Assembly: GCF_025717675.1 (NCBI RefSeq)
Contig: NZ_JAJIRT010000005.1
Coordinates: forward strand, 62,001 to 126,000
Direction: 5' to 3'
DNA from: Paucibacter sp. DJ2R-2
GTDB lineage: Bacteria; Pseudomonadota; Gammaproteobacteria; Burkholderiales; Burkholderiaceae_C
Length of the DNA stretch: 64,000 nucleotides
Below are positions 43,212-50,739 of the stretch, one piece after another (position 1 is the stretch's first letter; each line of letters opens with the position of its first letter). A program made the translations under genes and the position numbers. The notes below the pieces were generated by a model, which had not been told where the DNA came from, did no database searches, and saw only the letters and a program-made list of their open reading frames with translations.

Positions 43212-44027
43212 ATGCTCAAGAACCTGCTTCCCTTGTTGCAAGGCGCTCAGCTCAGTCTCTTTGGCCAGGAGCCGGTGCCGGCCCGCAGTGAGGCCGAGGT
43301 GCTACAGAATCCGCGCGCCCAGCGCGAGCTGAGCCTGGGCGAACACCGCGTGGCTTACGAGCTCAAGCGGGCGCGCCGGCGCAGCATCGGCTTTGTCGTT
43401 GGCGCCCAGGGCTTGCGCGTCAGTGCGCCGCGCTGGCTGCCGCAGGCCGATATCGAACGCGCCTTGCATCACAAGGCCGACTGGATTCTGCGCAAGCTGG
43501 TGGAGCAGCGCGAACGCGCCCGCCGTGTCGAAGCTGCCCGCATCGAGTGGCGCGACGGCGCCAGCCTGCCTTACCTTGGCTCGCCCATCACCCTGCGACT
43601 GGAGCCGCAGCGCAGCGGCGTGCAGTTCGACGAGGCCGAGCGCGTACTGCGTATCGGCCTGCCTTTGGCGGCCAGCGAGGAGCAGCTGCGCGACACCGTG
43701 CAGGCCTGGCTCAAGCGCCGCGCGCGTGCCGATTTCGAGCCGCGCTGCCAGCGTTTCGGCGCCGCCCTGGGCGTGCAGATGACCCAGCTGCGCCTGAGCT
43801 CGGCCCAGACGCGCTGGGGCAGCGCCAGTGTCGACGGCTCCATCCGCCTGAACTGGCGCCTGATCCATTTCGCGCCGGCCATCATCGATTACGTGGTCGC
43901 CCACGAGCTGGCCCATCTGCGTGAGATGAACCACAGCCCGGCCTTCTGGGCCGTGGTGCGTTCGGTGTTGCCCGACTTCGAAACCGCCCGCGGCCGCTTG
44001 CGCGAAGAGTCCATCGTCAGCGAGTGA
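43212..44027 (+). CDS. YgjP-like (DUF45/M48-type) metal-dependent hydrolase
   Basis: A 271-residue cytoplasmic protein with the zinc motif HELAHLREMNHSPAFW near residues 230-245 and the upstream RWGSASVDGSIRLNWRL block typical of the YgjP/DUF45 family. The N-terminal domain has the RRARRRSIGFVV strand. Members include nucleic-acid-linked proteases and a UTP pyrophosphatase; activity here is not resolved. It starts 15 bases after plsC and is followed by two hairpins. Confidence 0.87.
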   Translation: MLKNLLPLLQGAQLSLFGQEPVPARSEAEVLQNPRAQRELSLGEHRVAYELKRARRRSIGFVVGAQGLRVSAPRWLPQADIERALHHKADWILRKLVEQRERARRVEAARIEWRDGASLPYLGSPITLRLEPQRSGVQFDEAERVLRIGLPLAASEEQLRDTVQAWLKRRARADFEPRCQRFGAALGVQMTQLRLSSAQTRWGSASVDGSIRLNWRLIHFAPAIIDYVVAHELAHLREMNHSPAFWAVVRSVLPDFETARGRLREESIVSE

Positions 44028-44057
44028 GCGCGCCTAGCGGGCGGCTCGGCGCTGTAT

Positions 44058-44089
44058 CCCTCTTTGGGGGGGCTTGTCCCCAAAGAGGG
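44058..44089 (+). terminator. Perfect 12-bp hairpin after the YgjP-like gene
   Basis: CCCTCTTTGGGG (44058-44069) and CCCCAAAGAGGG (44078-44089) pair fully around an 8-base loop. It lies 31 bp after the stop. No T-run follows on either strand, so it may pause polymerase or protect the transcript end rather than terminate by itself. Confidence 0.55.
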
Positions 44090-44203
44090 TGACGATAGAC
44101 ACTCTGGGCCAACGCTGTCATCACCCGCACCCAGTTCTAGATTCCATACGGCGTGGAATCACTCGCAGCCCGGCTGCCGAGGGGTGCTAAAAGGGGCCGA
44201 GAG

Positions 44204-44258
44204 TCCGCCATCCTTGACGCTGCCATGCCGGCAGCCTCAGCGATGGCGGATTTCTTTT
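44204..44258 (+). terminator. Strong intrinsic terminator
   Basis: TCCGCCATC (44204-44212) pairs with GATGGCGGA (44242-44250), with an inner stem GCTGCC/GGCAGC (44219-44224 with 44230-44235), followed by TTTCTTTT (44251-44258). It terminates plus-strand transcription just before the convergent MBL gene. It is 175 bp after the YgjP-like gene and may belong to a separate short RNA. Confidence 0.75.
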
Positions 44259-44280
44259 GGGCGCGGCGCTTCGGGCTGGT

Positions 44281-45417
44281 TCAGGTTTTAGGCGCCGCTG
44301 CCGGCGTGGCCAGGGTGCTGAAACGGTAGATGCCGTCGGCGCCTCGCTCGCGGCGCAGCTGCCCGCCCAGCCAGAGCGAGTTCAGGTGGGCCACCGATTC
44401 GCCCATGGCAAAGGTGGTCTGGTGCAGATCCAGCTTGCGCTTGAACAGCAGCTCCAGCAGCTCGGCGGCATGGCAGGGCTTGTCGGCGCAAGCCTGGCGC
44501 ACATCGGCCAGGCGCTCGACATGGTGCTCCTGCAGCTGCTCGATGCGCGCATGCAGGCCGCGGAAGGGCAGGCCATGGGCCGGCAGCACCAGGGTGTCGG
44601 CCGGCAGGCTGAGCAGGCGCTGCAGCGAATCGAGGTAGAGGCGCAGCGGGTCGGCCTCGGGCTCGACATCGACGACCGAGACATTGGTCGAGATGCGCGG
44701 CAGCACCATATCGCCCGAGATCATCAGGCCGAGTGCGGCGCAGTAGAGGCTGATGTGCTCGGGCGCATGGCCGTAGCCGACCAGGCATTGCCAGCTCTGG
44801 CCGCCGATTTGCAAGGTCTTGCCGCCCATCAGGCGGCGAAAACTGGCCGGCACTTGCGGCACCATGCTCGGGTAGTAGCTGCTGCGGGCGCGGATCTTGG
44901 TCAAGGCCTCCGGGTCGCTCAGGCCATGGCTGGCGAAAAAGGCGGCGGCGGTTTCGCCGCCCATGCCCACGGTCGAGCCGCTGGCCAGGCGGGCCAGGTG
45001 GAAGTCGGTGGCGCTGATCCAGAGCCGGCATTCGTGATGCGCCGGCAGACCCGGCGCCACGGCGCCGCTCCAGCGCTGGCACAGCCAGTGGGCCAGGCCG
45101 ATGTGATCGGGGTGGAAGTGGGTGACGATGACGCGCAGCACCGGCAGGCCTTCGAGCTGGTCGGCAAAGATGGCTTCCCAGTTCGCCTGCGTCGCTTCAT
45201 TGGCCACGCCGCAATCGACGATGGTCCAGCCTTGGACCTTGGCACCCTCGGTGCCGTCGATCTCGTCGCGCAGCAGCCAGAGGTTGATGTGGTCCAGCGC
45301 GAAGGGCAGGCCCATGCGCAGCCAGCGCACGCCGGGCGCCAGCTCGATCAGCTCGCCCGGGCCGGGCCGACGCTCGCCGAGCGGGTAGTGCAGTTCCGAT
45401 TCGCGGGGATTGGCCAT
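44281..45417 (-). CDS. MBL-fold metallohydrolase
   Basis: A 378-residue metallo-beta-lactamase-fold hydrolase with the metal ligands THFHPDH (near residue 100), GHAPEH, SGD and the late PAHG. A C-terminal winged-helix-like extension of about 100 residues (ADKPCHAAELLELLFKRKLDLHQTTFAMGESVAHLNSLWLGG) is typical of the glyoxalase II/LACTB2-like group. It is divergent from the LiuR-like merR gene, with an ACGT-type site between, so it may act on acyl-thioesters or lactones in amino-acid catabolism. Substrate is inferred only. Confidence 0.87.
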   Translation of the reverse strand: MANPRESELHYPLGERRPGPGELIELAPGVRWLRMGLPFALDHINLWLLRDEIDGTEGAKVQGWTIVDCGVANEATQANWEAIFADQLEGLPVLRVIVTHFHPDHIGLAHWLCQRWSGAVAPGLPAHHECRLWISATDFHLARLASGSTVGMGGETAAAFFASHGLSDPEALTKIRARSSYYPSMVPQVPASFRRLMGGKTLQIGGQSWQCLVGYGHAPEHISLYCAALGLMISGDMVLPRISTNVSVVDVEPEADPLRLYLDSLQRLLSLPADTLVLPAHGLPFRGLHARIEQLQEHHVERLADVRQACADKPCHAAELLELLFKRKLDLHQTTFAMGESVAHLNSLWLGGQLRRERGADGIYRFSTLATPAAAPKT

Positions 45418-45501
45418 GGTCGTTCAGCAAGAAGCAGAAATTGGGAGGGGAGAGGGCAAGGCCCGACGCGGCGCCGCGTCGCAGGTGCATAGAATTGCCG
45501 C

Positions 45502-45516
45502 TTACGTCAACGTCAA
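45502..45516. promoter_or_regulatory. ACGT-type operator between merR and the MBL gene
   Basis: TTACGTCAACGTCAA lies 23 bp before the merR start and 85 bp from the divergent MBL gene start. It has two ACGT cores six bp apart (start to start), as in the icmF palindrome at 2058-2077. A TAGAAT (45490-45495) just upstream could be a -10 for merR, in which case the site would sit at the transcript start. Confidence 0.6.
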
Positions 45517-45539
45517 TGCGAGCGAGCCCCAGTTTAGCC

Positions 45540-45962
45540 ATGAGCACCGTCACCCCACCGAATGCCGCGAGCGAGGGTGCCCGCCAGTTCACCATCACCG
45601 AGCTGGCCCATGAGTTCGACATCACCCCGCGGGCCATTCGTTTTTATGAAGACATGGGCCTGCTCGAGCCCTCGCGCGCCGGCCGCAACCGCGTCTACAC
45701 CCACCGCGACCGCACCCGCCTCAAGCTGACGCTGCGCGGCAAGCGCCTGGGCCTGAGCTTGCAAGAGATCAAGCAGCTGGTCGATATGTACGACGCCTCC
45801 AGCGGCGCCGCGCCGCAGCTGCGTGCCTTTCTGGAGGTGCTGCAGCAGCACCGTCGCCAGCTCGAGCAGCAGTTGGACGATATCGAGGTGACGCTGGGTG
45901 AGATTGCCCAGCATGAGGAGCGCTGCCGCAGTCTTTTGGGTGAGAGACTGCCGGGCGTTTGA
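45540..45962 (+). CDS. liuR: MerR-family regulator, LiuR-like
   Basis: A 140-residue regulator. The MerR helix-turn-helix is FTITELAHEFDITPRAIRFYEDMGLLEPSRAGRNRVYTHRDR, and the short coiled-coil C-terminus (LEQQLDDIEVTLGEIAQHEERC) leaves no room for a separate ligand domain. Size and sequence resemble LiuR, the repressor of leucine/isovalerate catabolism genes. In most genomes that gene precedes liuABCDE; here the next gene is yfiR-like, so it is displaced from its usual operon. An ACGT-type site precedes it, and a near copy lies before icmF. The symbol is by resemblance. Confidence 0.78.
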   Translation: MSTVTPPNAASEGARQFTITELAHEFDITPRAIRFYEDMGLLEPSRAGRNRVYTHRDRTRLKLTLRGKRLGLSLQEIKQLVDMYDASSGAAPQLRAFLEVLQQHRRQLEQQLDDIEVTLGEIAQHEERCRSLLGERLPGV

Positions 45963-46077
45963 CGGGGCGGGTGAATCGGCTTTTCGCCGCTGAGCCGCTG
46001 AGCCGCCGGGATGGCGGTGCTTGGTGCCTCATTTGCTGCAATAAGCGCATCCATAATGAGCTCAAACTCGCTGAGCT

Positions 46078-46617
46078 ATGGTCCGCTTTGTTTCGATCAT
46101 TCTGTTGAGCCTGGTGCTCCTTAACTTGAGCAGCCATGCTCAAGTGGCACCGGCTGCGCCCAATGAGGAACAACTCCGGGCCAGCTATGTGGCAGGGTTT
46201 GGCAGCTATATCGAATGGCCGGCTGCCGCGTTTGCCGATGCGGATGCGCCGTTTGTGATCGGCGTGATCGATGACGAGCCCATGCTGCGTCTCTTGGAGG
46301 CGGGTTTCAAATCCCGCAAGTTGCAAGGCCGACAGGTCCAAGTGCGTCGCATCGATAGCATTCCGCAGGCTACCCGCATTCACATGCTCTATGTGCCCGA
46401 GGGCAACACCGCATCGCTCCGGCCTTTGAATGGCTTGCCGGTGTTGACGGTGGGCGCCGGCACCGCGTTTCTGGACCGAGGCGGAGTGATCGGATTGCTG
46501 CTGCACAAAGATCGCCTCCGTTTTGAGTTCAATGCCAAGGCGGCCGAGCGCTCAGGCTTGAAGGTTTCGGCCAAGCTCCAGCAGTTGGCACTCAACACCT
46601 ATGAGGAGCTGCGCTGA
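46078..46617 (+). CDS. YfiR-family periplasmic regulator
   Basis: A 179-residue protein with a signal peptide (FVSIILLSLVLLNLSSHA). The mature part fits the YfiR/DUF4154 family: ASYVAGFGSYIEWP near residue 38, FVIGVIDDEP, LQGRQVQVRRI, VLTVGAGTAFLDRGGVIGLLLHKDRLRFEFN. In Pseudomonas YfiR sits in the periplasm and inhibits the membrane diguanylate cyclase YfiN. Here the next gene (TGATG overlap) encodes a histidine kinase with a YfiN-like periplasmic domain, the presumed partner. The two cysteines that form redox-sensitive bonds in Pseudomonas YfiR are absent; this protein has no Cys. Confidence 0.87.
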   Translation: MVRFVSIILLSLVLLNLSSHAQVAPAAPNEEQLRASYVAGFGSYIEWPAAAFADADAPFVIGVIDDEPMLRLLEAGFKSRKLQGRQVQVRRIDSIPQATRIHMLYVPEGNTASLRPLNGLPVLTVGAGTAFLDRGGVIGLLLHKDRLRFEFNAKAAERSGLKVSAKLQQLALNTYEELR

Positions 46618-48194
46618 TGAGGCAGCGACTTTCATCAATGCGTTTGAAACGCAAGATCCTGCTGGCGATGGTGTTTGGCACTTTGCTGGCTGTATTGGTC
46701 GCCGCCTTGGCTGTCTTGGCCTATGAAACGACCAGTTTTCGACCCCGTGTGGCGGCGCAGTTAGATGCTGTCGGCAAAGTCATGGCCGACGTCAATCAGG
46801 CCGCACTGGAGTTTGATGACGCGGGACAAGGCAAAGAGAACCTGGCCTTCTTGCGCTTGTATGAAGGCGTGGATGCCGGAGCGCTGTACCGCGTCGACGG
46901 CAGCGTGTTCGCGACCTGGACCAAAGCCGATCCCAAGCTTGCTGGGGTGCAGCCTCCGCACCCGCCTGCGCCGCCCAAAGAGGGGGTGGTGCAGCAGCTG
47001 TCGCACGCCAGTCTCACCCTACCTGTCTTGCGTGAGGGCCATGAGCTGGGCCGACTCTGGGTTCGCGTGCAACTGCCGCCCTTGGTTCAGCGCATGCCCC
47101 AGTACACCATCATGTTTGGCGCTTTGGCGATGGCGATTTTTGTCCTGGGCTTGGTGGTGCAATGGGCTTCGCAGTGGCTGATCAGCGAGCCTTTGGAGCG
47201 TCTGAGCAAGGCAGCAATCGAGGTGGGGAGAACCGGCGACTTCTCACTGCGCGTGATCAAGAGCAATGATGACGAGATTGGTCAGCTCACGGTCGAGTTC
47301 AACCGCATGTTGGGCGTGGTGGGTGATCGCGATGCAGCTTTGCAGCAGGCTCATGATTTGTTGGAACAACGCGTCCAGGAGCGCAGCCAGGAGTTGGAGC
47401 AGGCGATGGGCCTGCTGATGCAGAGCGAGAAACTGGCTGCGCTGGGGAATGTCGTGGCGGGCGTGGCTCATGAGTTGAACACGCCGATCGGCAATGCCTT
47501 GCTGGCAGCAACCAGCCTGAGCAAAAACACCCACCAGATGCGCGATCAAATGACCGGGAACTCACTCAGCCGTAAGGGCCTGGATGATTTCGTTTCTTCG
47601 GTCGACGAGGGGGCGGGCATCGTCACACGCTCCTTGGAACGAGCGGCCGCCTTGGTGCGCAGCTTCAAATCGGTGGCCGTCAATGAGACCAGCGAAGCGC
47701 GGATGGACTTTGATCTGCGCCAAGTGCTGGACGACTGCATTGCCTTGTTGGGCCCGGGAATGAAACATCGCCCGATTGAGATCCGCCTCGACTGCGCCGC
47801 GGGCATCCCGTGCAACAGCTACCCCGGCGCATTGACGCAGATCGTCAGCAATCTGGTCGAGAACGCGGCCCGCCACGGTTTGGAGCCGATTGGCGGCGGG
47901 GTGGTGGAGGTTCAGGTCCGACGTGCCGGCCCCTTGGATTCAAGCGGTGGCAGCGATTTGCTGCTCACGGTCTCTGATCAGGGGGCGGGCATTTCGCCCG
48001 AGCATTTGCGGCGTGTTTTTGAGCCCTTTTTCACCACACGCCTGGGGCAGGGCGGCTCAGGCTTGGGTTTGCATGTGGTGCACAGCCTGGCCAAGAGCCC
48101 ATTGGGCGGCAACATTGAGGTGCGCAGCGAAAAGGGTGTCGGCACTTGCTTTGAGCTGCGCTTCCCGAGTCGCGCGCCAATGAATCAGCTCTAG
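46617..48194 (+). CDS. Membrane histidine kinase with CHASE8-like periplasmic domain
   Basis: A 525-residue kinase. A first membrane helix (about 14-40) is followed by a periplasmic domain (about 40-160) containing VNQAALEFDDAGQGKENLAFL and GALYRVDGSVFATW, which resemble the CHASE8 domain of YfiN. A second helix (about 163-188), a HAMP domain, a coiled coil (RVQERSQELEQAMGLLMQSE) and HisKA with H285 (AGVAHELNTPIGN) follow. The ATPase domain has DQGAGISPEHL and GGSGLGLHVV. It carries no receiver, so it must signal to a separate regulator; the REC-EAL gene next to it, convergent, is the obvious candidate. Confidence 0.86.
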   Translation: MRQRLSSMRLKRKILLAMVFGTLLAVLVAALAVLAYETTSFRPRVAAQLDAVGKVMADVNQAALEFDDAGQGKENLAFLRLYEGVDAGALYRVDGSVFATWTKADPKLAGVQPPHPPAPPKEGVVQQLSHASLTLPVLREGHELGRLWVRVQLPPLVQRMPQYTIMFGALAMAIFVLGLVVQWASQWLISEPLERLSKAAIEVGRTGDFSLRVIKSNDDEIGQLTVEFNRMLGVVGDRDAALQQAHDLLEQRVQERSQELEQAMGLLMQSEKLAALGNVVAGVAHELNTPIGNALLAATSLSKNTHQMRDQMTGNSLSRKGLDDFVSSVDEGAGIVTRSLERAAALVRSFKSVAVNETSEARMDFDLRQVLDDCIALLGPGMKHRPIEIRLDCAAGIPCNSYPGALTQIVSNLVENAARHGLEPIGGGVVEVQVRRAGPLDSSGGSDLLLTVSDQGAGISPEHLRRVFEPFFTTRLGQGGSGLGLHVVHSLAKSPLGGNIEVRSEKGVGTCFELRFPSRAPMNQL

Positions 48195-48213
48195 GCTAGT
48201 TTGAACCTCGCTG

Positions 48214-48238
48214 AAAAATGCCCGCCTAGCAAAGGCGG
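48214..48238 (-). terminator. Intrinsic terminator of the phosphodiesterase gene
   Basis: Read on the minus strand, CCGCCT (48238-48233) and AGGCGG (48227-48222) pair around a 5-base loop, then GCA and a run of five T residues (48218-48214) follow. It lies 30 bp past the stop of the minus-strand gene in the 73-bp convergent gap. Confidence 0.68.
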
Positions 48239-48267
48239 TGCGTGAGGACGTCGGCTGAAGCCTTGCA

Positions 48268-50490
48268 TCAAGCCTTGGCGCTGCGCGCCGTCATCCAGGC
48301 TTTCAACTCAGCCAGGGGCATGCCTTTGGCGTAGAGCCAGCCTTGCGCGGTAGTGCAGCCTTGCTGGCGCAAGAAGTCGGCTTGCCCTTCAGTCTCCACG
48401 CCTTCGGCGATGATTTCGGTGCCGAGTCGCTTGCCGAGCGACAACACTGTTTCGACAAAGACCTCGCCTTGAGGCTCGCCAATTTGCTGGACAAAGGATT
48501 TGTCGATCTTCAGCACATCGATGGGCAAGGCTCGCAAGTGCGCCAGGGACGAGTAGCCGGTGCCGAAGTCGTCCAAGGCCACACGCACGCCACGCTGCCG
48601 CAGCCCTTGCAATGCGGCAATCACCAGCTCTGGCTCATCCATCGCCATGCTCTCTGTGATCTCAAGCTCCAGGGCGCTGGCAGGCATGCCCTGCTTCGCC
48701 AGGGCTTGGTCCACTTGGGTTTGTAACTCGCCGCTGCGGAATTGCGGCATGCTGACGTTGACGCTGACCCGCGGTGGCGCTCCGGCCAGTGATTGCAATG
48801 CGCACCAGTCCTCGGCCGCTTGCTCCAGTGCCCAGCGACCCAGCGCATTTATCAAGCCAGACTGCTCGGCCAGCGGGACAAACACGGCAGGTGACTCCAC
48901 CATTGATGCCGATCCGATCTCTGGCCAGCGCATCAAGGCTTCAATGCCGGTGAGTTCATGCCCCTGCATGCTGAGCTGTGGCTGATACCAGAGTTGCAGG
49001 CGCCCCGCTTGTATATCGCTGCGCAGTCGACGCAGCAGCGCCAGTCTCTTGTGGGTGTGAGCCTCCATGCTGGCTTCAAATTGCAGCGCCATCACCTGGG
49101 GGCTGGACTTAGCGCCGGTGAGCGCGATGCTGGCGCGGCGCAGCGCGGCCGAGGCTGAATCCTGATGCTGCTTCAGCAGGTAGCAGCCGGAAGAAAACGC
49201 CACGCTCAAATGGTGCTCGCCGACCTGCAGTGCCTCTTCAAACAAGGCCCCCACTTGGGCCGCTGACACTTCATCTTCCGGGCCGACCAGGCCAAACACA
49301 TCGCCTGTCAGCCGCGCCACCTGGGTACGGCTCGAGAAGCCGGCGCGCAGGCGCTGAGCAATCGCTGTCAAAAGGGCGTTGCCGACATCGTGGCCCAAAC
49401 CATTGTTGAGTTCGGCAAAGCGCCGGATGTCCAGCAACAAAAGGGCATGATCGGCGGAGCTCGCCTGCAGCGCTGCTTCAATGTCCCGGACAAACTGGGA
49501 GCGATTGGCCAGCCCGGTCAAGGTGTCCCAAAAAGCCAGACGGTTGAGCTCGCCAATCAGATTCACATTGCCGAAATAGGCTGAAATATTGGTCGCAAAA
49601 ACTTCCACCAACTGCCGGTCTATGGGCGCAAGAGGCAGGGGCGATTGAATGTAGACGGCGGCTTCATGCCCATCTGCTTCTAGAAAAAGAACGGTGTGAT
49701 CGTTGGCGAAGTGATGCTGACGCTGCTGCAAGGCTTTCAGCACAGCGGTGCGAACCACGCTATTGCCCAGGGTGTCGAGGGTGCAACTCAAATAGTCAGA
49801 AAACTGGCCGCCAGCGGTAATGACATAGAACGCATCAGCCCGCTCGCCGCGTTTTTCTTGGCCCCGGTGCACGCAAACAATGCCGTTCTTGGGCAGACCT
49901 AAAAGGGCCGCCAACTGAGTCAACACGCCCTCAGCAAAGCTGAGCATGGCATGGCGTTCCATCAGGTCGGCGGCGGAGCGAACAATCAATTCAAGACCGC
50001 GCCGGCTTTCTGCAATCGTGCGAATCTGCTCGTAGGAGCGCAACGCGGCCGTCACCGCGGTGATCAGCCGGGTTTGGGTCAGTTCGCTTTTGGTGCGGTA
50101 GTCGTTGATGTCATAGGCTTCGATGATGGGCAACTCGGGGGCCGACCCGGGCTGGCCGGTGCGCAAGATGATGCGCGTCTCATGCATCTGGCAGTCCTTG
50201 CGGATGTACTCGACCAGTGACAAGCCAGCCTGAGGATCCTCCATCACCACATCCAAGAGCACCAAGGCGTAGTCCTTGTCTTGTGCCAACAGGGCGCGAC
50301 TCTCCGAGGCGGAATAGCAATGATCCAAGACCATGGGCCGGCCCAAGATGTGAGCATTGCGAAAAGCAAACTGGGTGGCCCGATGCACCTCGTCGTCATC
50401 GTCAATGACCAAGACCCGCCAAGGCTTCTGCCCTGGACTGGCATCCGGGGTCTCTGCGTCAATGAGCATGATCAGGTCGTCATCAGGCAT
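48268..50490 (-). CDS. Response regulator phosphodiesterase: REC-DUF3369-GGDEF-EAL
   Basis: A 740-residue cytoplasmic c-di-GMP enzyme. The receiver has VLVIDDDDEVH and phospho-acceptor D80 (ALVLLDVVMED). A DUF3369 sensor-like domain spans about 155-300 (AADLMERHAMLSFAEGVLTQLAALLG). The GGDEF domain is degenerate, T395-G-D-V-F399, so cyclase activity is not expected. The EAL domain is intact: E517-A-L-M-R-W, DDFGTGYSSL and AEGVET. The start at 50490 has AGGAG seven bases upstream; an ATG at 50520 lacks one. It is predicted to lower c-di-GMP when phosphorylated, probably by the adjacent kinase. Confidence 0.88.
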   Translation of the reverse strand: MPDDDLIMLIDAETPDASPGQKPWRVLVIDDDDEVHRATQFAFRNAHILGRPMVLDHCYSASESRALLAQDKDYALVLLDVVMEDPQAGLSLVEYIRKDCQMHETRIILRTGQPGSAPELPIIEAYDINDYRTKSELTQTRLITAVTAALRSYEQIRTIAESRRGLELIVRSAADLMERHAMLSFAEGVLTQLAALLGLPKNGIVCVHRGQEKRGERADAFYVITAGGQFSDYLSCTLDTLGNSVVRTAVLKALQQRQHHFANDHTVLFLEADGHEAAVYIQSPLPLAPIDRQLVEVFATNISAYFGNVNLIGELNRLAFWDTLTGLANRSQFVRDIEAALQASSADHALLLLDIRRFAELNNGLGHDVGNALLTAIAQRLRAGFSSRTQVARLTGDVFGLVGPEDEVSAAQVGALFEEALQVGEHHLSVAFSSGCYLLKQHQDSASAALRRASIALTGAKSSPQVMALQFEASMEAHTHKRLALLRRLRSDIQAGRLQLWYQPQLSMQGHELTGIEALMRWPEIGSASMVESPAVFVPLAEQSGLINALGRWALEQAAEDWCALQSLAGAPPRVSVNVSMPQFRSGELQTQVDQALAKQGMPASALELEITESMAMDEPELVIAALQGLRQRGVRVALDDFGTGYSSLAHLRALPIDVLKIDKSFVQQIGEPQGEVFVETVLSLGKRLGTEIIAEGVETEGQADFLRQQGCTTAQGWLYAKGMPLAELKAWMTARSAKA

Positions 50491-50739
50491 CAATCGCTCC
50501 TGGGCTTGCGAGGCCGCCATTTGGCGCAGATGCCCTGTGCGGGCTCGCGCTTATGAAGCAGCATATTAGTACATGCCTACCGTCTCTTTGCTGGGCTTGC
50601 AAGGCGTCAAACTGACGCAACTTTCTTGGGCAGATCACCCTTGCGCGCGCAGGCTTAGTTATCAATACTGCGTTTCAAGCAGGCCGGCTGGCCGCAGCGG
50701 CTTCGCCGCCTTCTTGATGATGAGCAAGGATGGGTCAAG

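Noticed and set aside
44173-44250. Resemblance to a TPP riboswitch (GGGGTGC ... CCGAGA ... ATGCC)
   Set aside because: The strongly conserved TPP core elements are incomplete, the paired arms fit a simple terminator, and the next gene is convergent rather than a thiamin gene.
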